The notes: a model not told the origin generated them from the sequence alone. Shown: positions 34,796 to 44,316, counted from the stretch's first letter. The stretch is DNA of 52,179 nt from Candidatus Gastranaerophilales bacterium (GCA_910587175.1 CAJULH010000001.1:65605-117783), one strand, 5' to 3'. Made by a program: numbers and translations.

Positions 34796-35040
34796 TATTT
34801 ATGTTTCTCCATATTATTTATTATTTTACCGATTTCCACTCTTCTCATAAAATACGCATTAAAAAGAAAAACGGTTAAAACAATACCAATAATCATAAAA
34901 GAAATATTTAGGATAGTATAGTTTCCGTTAAGTATCAAAGTTACAGAACCACCAGTTGAAACAAGCGCGCCATTCCATAGATGCCCCATCTCAGCTTTAA
35001 GCAATCCAATCTTTTCTTTTAAATATTCCTCTTTTTCCAT
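34795..35040 (-). CDS. Small two-helix membrane protein
   Basis: An 81-residue protein from the ATG at 35040 (an extended frame begins at 35052). A charged N-terminal helix EKEEYLKEKIGLLKAEMGHL is followed by two hydrophobic segments (about residues 25-42 and 48-66) and a basic tail. Minus-strand TATGAT lies seven bases before this ATG, and there is no Shine-Dalgarno sequence. It is coupled to the 43-residue protein that follows. Function unknown. Confidence 0.6.
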   Translation of the reverse strand: MEKEEYLKEKIGLLKAEMGHLWNGALVSTGGSVTLILNGNYTILNISFMIIGIVLTVFLFNAYFMRRVEIGKIINNMEKHK

Positions 35041-35097
35041 ATAAACCATCATACCACATTTTGTTGCATAAATAAAACACGATAAAAATATGGCACA

Positions 35098-35135
35098 AAA
35101 AACCTGCGCTTTAAATAATCTTGCGCAGGTTTTTT
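35098..35135. terminator. Bidirectional terminator after rplT
   Basis: AAAAACCTGCGC and GCGCAGGTTTTT form a 12-bp stem around a 13-base loop, with T-runs on both strands. It ends the rpmI-rplT transcript. Confidence 0.9.
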
Positions 35136-35150
35136 AATATCAAATTAAGC

Positions 35151-35495
35151 TTATTTTACAACAGTATCTACTATTACTTTAAAAGCTTCCGGCTCATTTG
35201 CAGCAAGCTCTGCAAGCATTTTTCTGTTCACCTGGATGTCAGCTTTCTTCAATAAATTCATAAATCTGGAATAGCTAATACCATATTCACGAACAGCAGC
35301 ATTGATTCTGACAATCCACAATGCACGCATATTTCTTTTCACAACTCTTCTGTCGCGATAAGCATATTTCAAAGCCTTCATTACTGCCTGGTTTGCAACT
35401 TTAAAAATTCTGCTTCTGGCACCAATAAAGCCTTTTGCAAGTTTTAAAATCTTTTTATGTCTTTTTCTAAGAACGTTTCCGCGTTTAACTCTCAT
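35151..35495 (-). CDS. rplT: 50S ribosomal protein L20
   Basis: A 114-residue L20, a primary 23S rRNA-binding assembly protein. The N-terminus is highly basic (RVKRGNVLRKRHKKILKLAK), followed by the helical YRDRRVVKRNMRALWIVRIN and YSRFMNLLKKADIQVNRKML regions, all family-typical. It follows rpmI by 12 bases. A likely transcript terminator lies just beyond its stop. Confidence 0.98.
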   Translation of the reverse strand: MRVKRGNVLRKRHKKILKLAKGFIGARSRIFKVANQAVMKALKYAYRDRRVVKRNMRALWIVRINAAVREYGISYSRFMNLLKKADIQVNRKMLAELAANEPEAFKVIVDTVVK

Positions 35496-35507
35496 TTTTC
35501 ACCTTCC

Positions 35508-35717
35508 TTATCTTGAATACTTAATGTAGGGCAGCTCTTTTGTAATTAAATCTAAATTACAAGACGGAACCTCTACCATACCTGTTAATCTGTTTTTCCT
35601 TGCAGGACTTTTGTGTGCAAGAAGGTGACCTTTGCCAGCCTGGCGTCTTAAAATTTTGCCTGAAGCGGTAACTTTATAGCGCTTGTTGGCAGATCTGTGT
35701 GTTTTCATTTTAGGCAT
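35508..35717 (-). CDS. rpmI: 50S ribosomal protein L35
   Basis: A 69-residue L35 beginning MPKMKTHRSANKRYKVTASG, with LLAHKSPARKNRL further on. A strong AAGGAG lies before the ATG. infC, which normally precedes rpmI-rplT, is missing; the 230 bases upstream are non-coding. Those bases contain GCGG/CCGC arms near the ribosome-binding site that could be part of an L20-type autoregulatory leader, an inference only. Confidence 0.97.
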   Translation of the reverse strand: MPKMKTHRSANKRYKVTASGKILRRQAGKGHLLAHKSPARKNRLTGMVEVPSCNLDLITKELPYIKYSR

Positions 35718-35886
35718 TTCGTTTCTCCTTAAATTTCAGGCTTTTGCGGCATACCTTAAAACCGCTTCAATACCCATATTCTAAATATAAATAAATTCTA
35801 GGATAAACGAAGCAAAAAGTAAAGAGGCACATCCTAAACACACAAAATTAAAACTTCCGCCAAAAGCCAAAAACAAAAACATTAAA

Positions 35887-35919
35887 AAACCCCGGCAGGT
35901 TTCTACCTATCCGGGGTTT
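35887..35919 (-). terminator. Terminator of the prepilin gene
   Basis: AAACCCCGG (35887-35895) with CCGGGGTTT (35911-35919), plus inner AGGT/ACCT pairing around TTCT, forms a strong stem. On the minus strand it ends in six T residues, closing the prepilin-like transcript. Confidence 0.9.
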
Positions 35920-35949
35920 AAATTTTGAACCTAAACTAACTAAATTATA

Positions 35950-36558
35950 TTAGTCGTTTTGGAACATAGTTCTTTGTGCAACTGTACCTAAAGGAATAGC
36001 AGCATTTTCATTAATCATGATTGAGAATACGTCCATGATTCTGTTGCCATTAGCAGCAGGTACTGCGTAGTTTGCGCTATCTGTACCAGTTTGTGGGTTT
36101 GGCTTCTTATCGCCGTTAACGTCAACCAATACTAAGCAAGGATTGGTATTTGTACAATTTGTACCAGTTAATGCTGCTGAAGCCATACCTGAACCAGCAC
36201 TGGTTGGGAACTCAAATCTCATACCGTCAGCAGTATAGAAAGCTGCGTTTCCACCACCGAATTCAAGTTTTGTAGTTTCTTTAATAATGTTTAATCTTTT
36301 TGCAAGATAGTTCATCAAAGATTGGTCATCACTAACTTTTTTACCTTCAACAGTTAGGTCAGCAGGAGTGATGTTTTCCAAAGCAACGTTCATGGTAATT
36401 GCCTGGTTTAATACAGAAACTGCCTTTTTAAGACCAGTTTTGAATTCTTGTTGGTTTGTATTTACGATAACAGAAGGAATAGTCATAGCTGCAACTACAC
36501 CAATGATAGCCAAAGTGATTAAAACTTCCGCTAAAGTAAAACCTAAACTCTTTCTCAT
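35950..36558 (-). CDS. Prepilin-type (type IV pilin / pseudopilin-like) protein
   Basis: A 202-residue protein with a class III signal: MRKSLG then FTLAEVLITLAIIGVVAAMT, with the Gly6/Phe7 cleavage and Glu at +5 of the mature protein, as recognised by prepilin peptidase. The C-terminal domain is Gly/Asn/Ala-rich and includes NTNPCLVLVDVNGDKKPNPQ, resembling GspH/FimT-like pseudopilins. The ATG at 36558 has AAAGG nine bases upstream; an ATG at 36576 and an extension to 36654 are less likely. No pilus or secretion ATPase genes are nearby. Confidence 0.88.
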   Translation of the reverse strand: MRKSLGFTLAEVLITLAIIGVVAAMTIPSVIVNTNQQEFKTGLKKAVSVLNQAITMNVALENITPADLTVEGKKVSDDQSLMNYLAKRLNIIKETTKLEFGGGNAAFYTADGMRFEFPTSAGSGMASAALTGTNCTNTNPCLVLVDVNGDKKPNPQTGTDSANYAVPAANGNRIMDVFSIMINENAAIPLGTVAQRTMFQND

Positions 36559-36781
36559 TTGATTTTTACCTTTCATATCACATCTAATTACTTTTCGCAC
36601 TTGGCAAATTATGTTATATATTATATTACATTTTAAATAAAAAATAAACTCCAAATAAATAAAAATACACTGATAAGTCTACAAAACAGGCTAAATATCT
36701 ATAAAGTATATACTATTTACAAAACTTAAAAATTTTACAGCATCTGGTCAAAAACCCGGCTGCAAAAGCAAATGTGTCCGT

Positions 36782-37957
36782 TTATCCAAGCTTGTTTTTA
36801 AATGAATAATTCGCAATAAAAAGTGTAAAAAATGAGATGAAAATTATCGGAATTAAATTTAACAGACATAAATAAAAATTAATATTTTTTAATATTATCC
36901 CTTTTGAAATAACAAGAAAAAACCTCAAAGGATTAATGATAGTAAGGTTTTGCAGATATGCAGGAGTTATATTTTCAACAGGTGCACTATAACCCGAAAG
37001 TATCATAGCAGGAAACATAAAAACAAATACACCAAGCATGGCTTGCTGCTGGGTCTTTGTAAGGGAAGATACAAATAGCCCGATACCCACAACAGATACC
37101 AAAAAACAGACAAGTGCAAACAAATAAAGAAAAATATTCCCTTCCATTGGCAAGCCAAACACAAACTTTGCCGCAATAAGAATAATAATGCCGTCCACTA
37201 CACCAAAAAATAAAGGAACAATGAGCTTTCCAAGCAAGATCTCATATGGTTTCAGAGGAGATACCAAAAGCTCATCAAATGTGCCGGATTCCTTTTCGCG
37301 TGCCAAAGAAAGAGCTGATAACAGCACAACCATAGACATTGAAAGAATCCCCACAAGCGAAGATATTATAAACCAATGGTAATAAAGATTCGGGTTATAC
37401 CAATTTCTTGTCTTAATTAAAATCTGACCATGCCCCGGGTTCATTGAATCAGGCATTGCAGATAACACTCCCGGATGCGAGCGGGCAAATGAAGCATCAA
37501 AATCCTGCACAATTTGCCCGATATAAGCACCTATTATCTGGCTGCCATTTGTGTGTCTGCCATCTAAAATAACCTCAACTTCAGGATTTTTAGATGAAAG
37601 ATATTTCTTTGTAAAATCATTTTTTATATACAGTACGCCGCGCACAGCTTCTGTATCCAAAGCGTTTTTCATTTCCTTTTTGCTTTTTACATAAATAACC
37701 TTTTTAAAATATTTTGAAGATGACACTCTGTTTAAAAATTCCCTTGTAACGGGTGTTAAATCATCACAAAGAACAGCAACGGAAATATTTTGAATATCAA
37801 GAGTTGCAGCATGAGAAAATAAAAAAAGCTGCACAATCGGAGGAATAAAAAGCAAAGAGCGGCTTTTAGGGTCACGCCAGACAGAGTAAAACTCTTTTAT
37901 AATAAGTGCAAAAAGTCTTGCAAAACGTTTTTGAAAAGCCTTGAATATCTCTGCCAC
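36782..37957 (-). CDS. ABC-2 type export permease (YbhR/YbhS-like)
   Basis: A 391-residue membrane protein of the ABC-2 permease family. It has an N-terminal helix (SLLFIPPIVQLFLFSHAATL), a periplasmic domain (residues 45-185), then five helices. The loop SLAREKESGTFDELLVSPLK is characteristic. It starts at GTG one base after the previous permease stop, and is the last gene of the five-gene export operon. Partners are the double ATPase, HlyD and TolC proteins upstream. The substrate is unknown. Confidence 0.92.
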   Translation of the reverse strand: MAEIFKAFQKRFARLFALIIKEFYSVWRDPKSRSLLFIPPIVQLFLFSHAATLDIQNISVAVLCDDLTPVTREFLNRVSSSKYFKKVIYVKSKKEMKNALDTEAVRGVLYIKNDFTKKYLSSKNPEVEVILDGRHTNGSQIIGAYIGQIVQDFDASFARSHPGVLSAMPDSMNPGHGQILIKTRNWYNPNLYYHWFIISSLVGILSMSMVVLLSALSLAREKESGTFDELLVSPLKPYEILLGKLIVPLFFGVVDGIIILIAAKFVFGLPMEGNIFLYLFALVCFLVSVVGIGLFVSSLTKTQQQAMLGVFVFMFPAMILSGYSAPVENITPAYLQNLTIINPLRFFLVISKGIILKNINFYLCLLNLIPIIFISFFTLFIANYSFKNKLG

Positions 37958-37958
37958 C

Positions 37959-39128
37959 TTATGCTGCCTCCAGCCTGTTTGGCGTAATTTTATACACTAA
38001 AATAAACATTAAAAGTGCAAAAATTCCTAAAAAAACAGAATCGCGAATAATTACAGGAAGAATTGTACCCGATAAAAACAGGCTTGAAATAGAAGAAACG
38101 TAATATCTTGCAGGAATAAAAATCGTTAAAATTCTTAAAAAAAGAGGCATAGAATTTATTTCATAAATAAGTCCCGATAGCATCATGGAAGGCATAAAAC
38201 CTACAACGCCTGCAATTTGGCTTGCAATAAACTGGTCTTTTGATATTGTGGATACAAAAAACCCAAAACCAAGCGCCCCAAGCATAAAAAAAGCTGAAAC
38301 TGCCATAAATGCAAAAAAGGAGCCGTAAAAAGGTACTCTGAAAACAAAAATAATTAAAACAAGACAAAAAAGAATTGATGCCATTGAAAGCAAAAAATAA
38401 GATATATACTTTGCGAAAAGAAACTCACCTTTGGTTGCCTTTGTGGTTAATATAGCTTCCATTGTGCCTCTTTCCCATTCTCTTGCAATGACAAGAGCCG
38501 TAAGCACAGTGCCTATCATTGTCATAATAATTGCAAGAGACCCCGGAAGTATAAAATACGTACTTTTTAGGGCAGGATTGTACCAAAACCTTTCAATAAC
38601 CTGTATACCGGAGCCACCCCGGATACTTTTGGGTGATTTTTGTATGTTTATTGCGCCATATACACCAAGTGCCCCTTGTATATAAGATGATACAAATTTC
38701 GCGGTATTTGGCTCCGAGCCATCTGTTATCACCTGTATTTCAGGATAAGTATACACTCTTGATGCCGCGTTTTGCCCGGTTGGTTTTTTGGTTTTGCTTT
38801 TTAATTTTTTAGTAAAATCATTCGGAATGATGGCAAACCCGCGAATTTTCCCTGCAAGCATGGCATATTCCGCCTCTTTTCTTGAATTAAAGACTTTAAC
38901 ATCCAAAAATCTTGAATGCCTGATAGTATCAAGTATTTCAATAGTTTCAGGGGTTTTATCCCCGATGATTATGCCTATTTTTACAGTGTTTGTGTCAAAA
39001 TTTATACCAAAACCAAAAAGAAACAGAAGTATGACAGGCAGAATAAAAGCTATGAGAATGCTTGAAGGATCCCTTACAATTTGAAACATCTCTTTTTTAA
39101 CAAGGGCTGAAACTATGCGCCAATTCAT
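37959..39128 (-). CDS. ABC-2 type export permease (YbhS/YbhR-like)
   Basis: A 389-residue paralogue of the following permease, with the same layout: first helix SILIAFILPVILLFLFGFGI, a large periplasmic domain, then helices with VIAREWERGTMEAILTTKAT. Two non-identical permeases would form a heterodimeric channel. Its ATG overlaps the stop of the double-ATPase gene as ATGA, so expression is coupled. Confidence 0.92.
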   Translation of the reverse strand: MNWRIVSALVKKEMFQIVRDPSSILIAFILPVILLFLFGFGINFDTNTVKIGIIIGDKTPETIEILDTIRHSRFLDVKVFNSRKEAEYAMLAGKIRGFAIIPNDFTKKLKSKTKKPTGQNAASRVYTYPEIQVITDGSEPNTAKFVSSYIQGALGVYGAINIQKSPKSIRGGSGIQVIERFWYNPALKSTYFILPGSLAIIMTMIGTVLTALVIAREWERGTMEAILTTKATKGEFLFAKYISYFLLSMASILFCLVLIIFVFRVPFYGSFFAFMAVSAFFMLGALGFGFFVSTISKDQFIASQIAGVVGFMPSMMLSGLIYEINSMPLFLRILTIFIPARYYVSSISSLFLSGTILPVIIRDSVFLGIFALLMFILVYKITPNRLEAA

Positions 39129-40777
39129 TTTGAATCCTCCATGCCTGAAGCCGAAGCTTCTGGTGCTGTCATTGCATCTTTATCTGCATTTGTATTCCCT
39201 TCCCTCAAAATAAGCTCTATAAAAGCATCCTCCATTGTCGGATTCGGATTTTTATCCGTTTTTACCATATCTTTAAGCCCAAGCGGAGTGGATGTCACAA
39301 GAGATTTGCCCTTATATATCAAACTTATTCTGCTGCAAAACTGGGCTTCATCCATAAAATGCGTTGTCACAAGGACTGTTGTGCCGCTTTTTGAAAGAGC
39401 ATTTATCTGCCCCCAGAATTCCCGCCTGGATAAAGGATCAACACCTGATGTAGGTTCGTCCAAAAATAAAACCGGGGGCTTATGTACAATCGCACATGAA
39501 AGGGCAAGCCGCTGCTTATAGCCAAGAGGAAGCGTGTCTGCATCAAAGTTTTCATATTTTTTTAAATCAAAAAAATTAAGCAGGGTTTCAATACGTTTAT
39601 TCTTTTCAAACCCAAAAAGTCCGTATACTCCGGCAAAAAAGTTTAAATTTTGTCTGACACTTAAATTTCCAAACAGGGAAAACTTTTGTGCCATATAACC
39701 AAGATAACTCCTTGCAAGTGTAGGGTTTTCATTCATTTTAACACCCATAATTGAAGACAAGCCGGATGTAGGACGAATAAGCCCGCAAAGCATTTTAAAT
39801 GTGGTAGATTTACCTGCGCCATTTGGTCCTAAAAGTCCGAATATTTCCCCCTTTTTAATTTTAAAACTTATATTATCAGCCGCTACAAACGGCTTTTCTT
39901 TTGTGCCGTAAATTTTCGTAAGTCCGTCAGCACAGATAGTAATACCGTTTTCGGGTGTTTCTACATAAGCTTCCTGTTTTATAAAATTTCTTAAAGAAAT
40001 ACTCACGCTGCCTGTATTTGTTTTATTTTCTTTAATTTTACCGACAACAAATTCTTCAAACCCGCCGCCGGATAAAATTTCAGAGCTTTTCGGGCTGCCG
40101 TCATAAATTTTTTTACCATCTGAAAATAAAAACACCCGCTCAAACTTTTCTGCTTCATCAAGATAAGATGTTGACCAAATGACTGCAATATTATTCTCTT
40201 TCACAAGTTTTTCAACTATTTTCATAAGTTCACGACGCGAGAGAGGGTCAACACCAACGGAGGGTTCATCCAAAAGCAGAAGCTTCGGGTTTGACACAAG
40301 CGTACAGCAAAGACCAAGCTTTTGTTTCATGCCTCCTGAAAGTTTTCCTGCAAGTCTGTCTTTAAAATCAGACAGCCCGGCAAATTCAAGCAGCAATGGA
40401 ATTTTTGCTTTATCGCCATCATTTAGTGCAACATAAAGATTTAAATTTTCTATAACCGATAAATCCTCATAAAGACCGAATTTCTGCGGCATATATCCTA
40501 TTATGCTTTTAACTTCATTCATATTTTGAAGCGGTGAAAACCCGTCAATTAATACTCTTCCGCTATTTGGAATCAAAAGCCCTGATAGCATTCTTAAAAA
40601 CGTTGTCTTTCCTGCCCCGTCTGGCCCCACAAGAGAAGTCAGCTCGCCTTTTTTAAGAGAAAGTGAAATATTGCATAATGCAGGAACATCAGCATCTTTA
40701 AAGGTTTTATAAAGATTTGAAACCTCTACAATTAAAGAATCAGAAACATCGCTTTTATTATTCAATACCTGCTGCAT
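39125..40777 (-). CDS. Double-domain ABC export ATPase (YbhF-like)
   Basis: About 550 residues with two ABC nucleotide-binding domains. Domain 1 has GPDGAGKTT, signature LSGGMKQKLGL and Walker B LLLLDEPSVG. Domain 2 has GPNGAGKST, a modified signature LPLGYKQRLALS and LFLDEPTSG. Such fused ATPases power two-permease drug exporters like YbhGFSR. I chose the ATG at 40777 because GAGG lies six bases upstream; a TTG at 40816 would extend it. It overlaps the hlyD-like gene by 20 bases. Confidence 0.92.
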   Translation of the reverse strand: MQQVLNNKSDVSDSLIVEVSNLYKTFKDADVPALCNISLSLKKGELTSLVGPDGAGKTTFLRMLSGLLIPNSGRVLIDGFSPLQNMNEVKSIIGYMPQKFGLYEDLSVIENLNLYVALNDGDKAKIPLLLEFAGLSDFKDRLAGKLSGGMKQKLGLCCTLVSNPKLLLLDEPSVGVDPLSRRELMKIVEKLVKENNIAVIWSTSYLDEAEKFERVFLFSDGKKIYDGSPKSSEILSGGGFEEFVVGKIKENKTNTGSVSISLRNFIKQEAYVETPENGITICADGLTKIYGTKEKPFVAADNISFKIKKGEIFGLLGPNGAGKSTTFKMLCGLIRPTSGLSSIMGVKMNENPTLARSYLGYMAQKFSLFGNLSVRQNLNFFAGVYGLFGFEKNKRIETLLNFFDLKKYENFDADTLPLGYKQRLALSCAIVHKPPVLFLDEPTSGVDPLSRREFWGQINALSKSGTTVLVTTHFMDEAQFCSRISLIYKGKSLVTSTPLGLKDMVKTDKNPNPTMEDAFIELILREGNTNADKDAMTAPEASASGMEDSK

Positions 40778-41681
40778 CCAAATCCTCTGTCTTGCCGCGG
40801 GCAACACTGTTTTCAAGCGGTATCCTGATATTCACAGGCATGCCCTGCCTTAAATACAAATTTAAATCTTTATCTTCGTCATCAATAATCACGCGCAGCC
40901 TGTAGACCAAATCCGTCCTTAGGGATACCGTTTCAACGGTTTTCGGGGTAAATTCCGCAACCGGCGATATAAACCCTATATGTGCGCTAAATTCTTTATT
41001 TGGCATAGAATCATTTGATATATATGCTCTTTGACCGGGTTTTATCTTCCCTAAATCTTCCTCCGGAATATATGCGCGTGCCCAAAGAGGCTTAAACAAA
41101 GAAAGGCTGTAAACCGGCATACCTGAAGATATTATACTTCCCGGCTCAATTATCCTTGTCAAAATAATGCCATCGTTTGGAGCCTTTAAAACTGTATCAT
41201 TAAGGTTTATTCTGGCATTTTCAAGCTGCGCCTTTGCAAGGTCGTACTCGGCAGCACCTTTGTTTTTATTTGTCAAAAGGTTTTTGCACTCCTGCTTTGA
41301 TACGGTGCCATCCCTGCATAGTGCCAGGTTTCTTCTGTACATATCAAAAGAATTTATTTTTATGGCATATGTATCTGCAACCTTTGCCCTTGCTTCATTT
41401 AAGGAAGCTTTAAACGTATCTTCATCCAATTTTGCAAGAATCTCTCCTTTTTTTACATAGTCCCCTTCTTCAAAATAAACATTTTTTAGTCTGCCGGAAA
41501 CCCTGAATGATAAATCCACCTGGCGGATTTCAATATTCCCGAAAAGCTTAAGTTCATTTTTTATAGGTTTTTTAAAATTTAAGTAAAAAAGGACTCCGCT
41601 TATAATAAGCAAAATTGCTGATACAAAAATAACAATTTTGTTCTTTTTACTTTTTGCCGCAGTTGGTTCTTTTGATGTCAT
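40758..41681 (-). CDS. HlyD-family membrane fusion protein
   Basis: A 307-residue periplasmic adaptor. One N-terminal helix (residues 15-34) is followed by an IEIRQVDLSFRVSGRLKNVY beta segment, the biotinyl-lipoyl-like GDYVKKGEILAKLDEDTF, a helical hairpin, and PNDGIILTRIIEPGSIISSG. It bridges the inner-membrane ABC exporter to the TolC channel. The ATG at 41681 follows GGAGGG and overlaps the tolC-like stop as ATGA; an ATG at 41687 is possible. Confidence 0.93.
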   Translation of the reverse strand: MTSKEPTAAKSKKNKIVIFVSAILLIISGVLFYLNFKKPIKNELKLFGNIEIRQVDLSFRVSGRLKNVYFEEGDYVKKGEILAKLDEDTFKASLNEARAKVADTYAIKINSFDMYRRNLALCRDGTVSKQECKNLLTNKNKGAAEYDLAKAQLENARINLNDTVLKAPNDGIILTRIIEPGSIISSGMPVYSLSLFKPLWARAYIPEEDLGKIKPGQRAYISNDSMPNKEFSAHIGFISPVAEFTPKTVETVSLRTDLVYRLRVIIDDEDKDLNLYLRQGMPVNIRIPLENSVARGKTEDLDAAGIE

Positions 41682-43042
41682 AAACACCCTCCGGCCGCCT
41701 TAAAAAGAGAGATTAAATCTGCAAATTTCTGTACCTTGGAATTTAAAACTTTTGATTTTTCATATAAAAAATTGTTATCGCTGTCTAAAAAATCTATCTT
41801 ATTTGAAACGCCGGCACTATAAGAATTTGAAACCCTTATAAAATTATCTTCTTCAAAATAAAGGGTTTTCAGATTTGAATTATAACTGTCAATATCGGTT
41901 TTTAGATAATAAAGAGCATCATTTATCTCCTTAAGGGCAGCTAAATCTGCATCCAGATATTCAAAAAGCAATCTTTCATATGCAAGCTTTTTTGCCTTTA
42001 AATTAAAAATTCTTTTACCGCCTGAAAATATATTCTGGGTGGCTCCTGCAAGCAGGTTTGCAACAGCGCCGTCCCATCTGAAATTTGGTGTCAGGGTTGA
42101 AAACATCAATACCCCAAAAACATTTACATTTGGCAAAAATTCTTTTCTTGCAAGGGTTATATCAATCTTTGCCTTTTTTAGGGCAGCCTCTTTTTTTAAA
42201 ATATCCGGTCTTTGAATTGTGACATCCGAACTTACGCAATCCGGAATTACGCCTGAAAATTCAACATTTTGAATATCTGAAAATACAAAATTTTCAGCTT
42301 CATCCGAACCTTTTCCAAGCAAATATGCGAGGTTTGATAAAAATTCTTCCTTCTGTTTTTTATATCCGTTTAAAACTACAAGTTCGTATTCTGCTTCTTT
42401 TTTTGCATTGTTTAAATTCCTTGCCCCCAAAACCCCTGCATCATAGCTTTTTTGTATGCGGCGAAGCCTTTCTTTTTTATTATTTATAACCTTTTGTTGA
42501 ATATCAATCTGGGAATTTAGATTTGAAATATTAAAATATATACCCGCAACTTCTGATGCTAAAGCAATGGCAGCACCCTTTTCTTCATATATTGCAGAAT
42601 TTATATCCTGATAAGCCATATCGATTTTATTTTTTCTTTTACCAAATAAGTCTATCTCCCAGTTTGCAATAAAAGGAAGCGCAAAAGCATTGTCCCTAAA
42701 GCCCTGGAAAGGAAATGCAACCCTTGGAATCTTAAGCCCGAGATAATTTGCTCCGACACTAAAACTTGGAAACTGTTTTGAAATTTCAATATTTTTTGTC
42801 TGCCGAAGCTCGCATATTTTTGTCCTCAAAACCTTAAGATTATAATTATTTGAAAGGGCACATACAATATAATCTATTAAAATTTCATCATTAAATTTTT
42901 TCCACCACTCTAAATTTACATATTCAAGCCTTGATTTTGCTTCTGTGATATGTTCCGTTTTTGCAGATACAAAAGGACAAAAAGTGAAAAAGAAAAGAAA
43001 AGAAATTATTAAACATCTAAATACCGGGGTAAATATCTTCAA
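41678..43042 (-). CDS. TolC/NodT-type outer-membrane efflux protein
   Basis: A 454-residue outer-membrane factor with an N-terminal signal (LIISFLFFFTFCPFVSA). It has two outer-membrane-efflux repeats: LRTKICELRQTKNIEISKQF with SVGANYLGL, and IQRPDILKKEAALKKAKIDI with ARKEFLPNVNVFGV. FANWEIDLFGKRK-like text (PFIANWEIDLFGKRKN) is typical. It starts at TTG with AAGGA ten bases upstream. It heads the export operon and is direct evidence of an outer membrane. Confidence 0.93.
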   Translation of the reverse strand: MKIFTPVFRCLIISFLFFFTFCPFVSAKTEHITEAKSRLEYVNLEWWKKFNDEILIDYIVCALSNNYNLKVLRTKICELRQTKNIEISKQFPSFSVGANYLGLKIPRVAFPFQGFRDNAFALPFIANWEIDLFGKRKNKIDMAYQDINSAIYEEKGAAIALASEVAGIYFNISNLNSQIDIQQKVINNKKERLRRIQKSYDAGVLGARNLNNAKKEAEYELVVLNGYKKQKEEFLSNLAYLLGKGSDEAENFVFSDIQNVEFSGVIPDCVSSDVTIQRPDILKKEAALKKAKIDITLARKEFLPNVNVFGVLMFSTLTPNFRWDGAVANLLAGATQNIFSGGKRIFNLKAKKLAYERLLFEYLDADLAALKEINDALYYLKTDIDSYNSNLKTLYFEEDNFIRVSNSYSAGVSNKIDFLDSDNNFLYEKSKVLNSKVQKFADLISLFKAAGGCL

Positions 43043-43161
43043 TATTTTCTATCCTTCCTTATAATCTACAAAAGAATAATATATGTTATTATTAAAAATA
43101 GTCATTAGCAGACAAGATAATGACCGGGTATCTGACAGCAAAAAGGAGGAATTTACAAAAT

Positions 43162-44316
43162 ATGAATAATTTCGAATTCAAAGCACCAACAAAGGTTATA
43201 TTTGGCAGAAACACCATACAAAAAGTAAAAGATGAAATACCAAAAGATAAAAAAATCCTTATGACATATGGCGGCGGCTCCATCAGAAAAAACGGCGTAT
43301 ACAAAAAGGTTATGGAAGCATTATCTGAACACACCGTAATGGAATTTGGCGGAATTGAGCCAAACCCCAAATATGAAACCCTTATGAAGGCTGTTGAAAT
43401 CGTGAAAAATGAAAATATAGATTTTCTTTTATCCGTTGGCGGCGGTTCAACCCTTGACGGTACAAAATTTATAGCAGCTGCAGCAAAATTTGAAGGCGAC
43501 CCTTGGACAATCCTTTCCAAAGAAGCTGAAATTAAAGACGCACTTCCTCTTGGGGATATCATAACCCTTCCTGCAACAGGATCAGAGATGAATAACGGTG
43601 CTGTAATATCAAAACTTGCAACAAATGAAAAATTGCCTTTCCATTCAAACCATGTGTACCCGAAATTTTCAATAATTGACCCGGAAACCACATATTCACT
43701 TCCTGAAAAACAAACAGTGAACGGCATTATAGACACATTTGTACACACAATGGAACAGTATGCAACATATGATGTCAATACTCCGCTTCAGGACCAGTGG
43801 ATGCTGGGGCTTATAAAGACACTTATGGAAGAATCCAAAAAAGTGCTTCAAAACCCGACAAATTATGATGCCAGAGCGAATATCTTCTGGTGCGCCACCT
43901 GCGGTCTGAATTACTGGATGTCTTTAGGCTGCGTGCAGGATTGGTCTACGCATATGATAGGACACGAACTTACTGCATTTTACGGACTGGACCACGGAGA
44001 ATCACTTGCAATAGTACTTCCGAGGGTTTGGAAGAACAGAAAAAATGATAAAATGCAAAAACTTGCAAAGATGGCAATAGAAGTGTTTGGAGCAAATGAA
44101 TTTCTGCCAAAAAATATCCTTGCAGATATTACAATTGATAAAACCAAAAAATTCTTTAAATCTTTGGGGCGCAGAATTAAACTTTCAGACTACGGCATAG
44201 ACAAAGCCGAGGCTGCAAAGAAAATCTCCGAAAGATTTAAGGAAAGAAATGTGGTCTTAGGGGAAAAATGCAACATTACCCCTGAAGATGTTTATGATAT
44301 TTTGATGCACTGTTGA
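43162..44316 (+). CDS. Iron-containing alcohol dehydrogenase (YqhD/BDH-like)
   Basis: A 384-residue group III alcohol dehydrogenase. The nucleotide-binding part has YGGGSIRKNGVY and SVGGGSTLDG. Metal ligands fit Asp191 and His195 (IIDTFVHTMEQY), His264 (WSTHMIGHEL) and His278 (LDHGES), spaced as in YqhD. Members reduce aldehydes with NADPH or form butanol. The ATG at 43162 follows AAGGAGG at 12 bases; an extension to 43120 is rejected. A weak hairpin (CAGCT/AGCTG, 44324-44340) then TTTT follows the stop. Confidence 0.94.
   Translation: MNNFEFKAPTKVIFGRNTIQKVKDEIPKDKKILMTYGGGSIRKNGVYKKVMEALSEHTVMEFGGIEPNPKYETLMKAVEIVKNENIDFLLSVGGGSTLDGTKFIAAAAKFEGDPWTILSKEAEIKDALPLGDIITLPATGSEMNNGAVISKLATNEKLPFHSNHVYPKFSIIDPETTYSLPEKQTVNGIIDTFVHTMEQYATYDVNTPLQDQWMLGLIKTLMEESKKVLQNPTNYDARANIFWCATCGLNYWMSLGCVQDWSTHMIGHELTAFYGLDHGESLAIVLPRVWKNRKNDKMQKLAKMAIEVFGANEFLPKNILADITIDKTKKFFKSLGRRIKLSDYGIDKAEAAKKISERFKERNVVLGEKCNITPEDVYDILMHC

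Noticed and set aside
43092..43778. 228-residue minus-strand frame opposite the alcohol dehydrogenase
   Set aside because: It is fully antisense to a clear enzyme gene and has no family features or ribosome-binding site.
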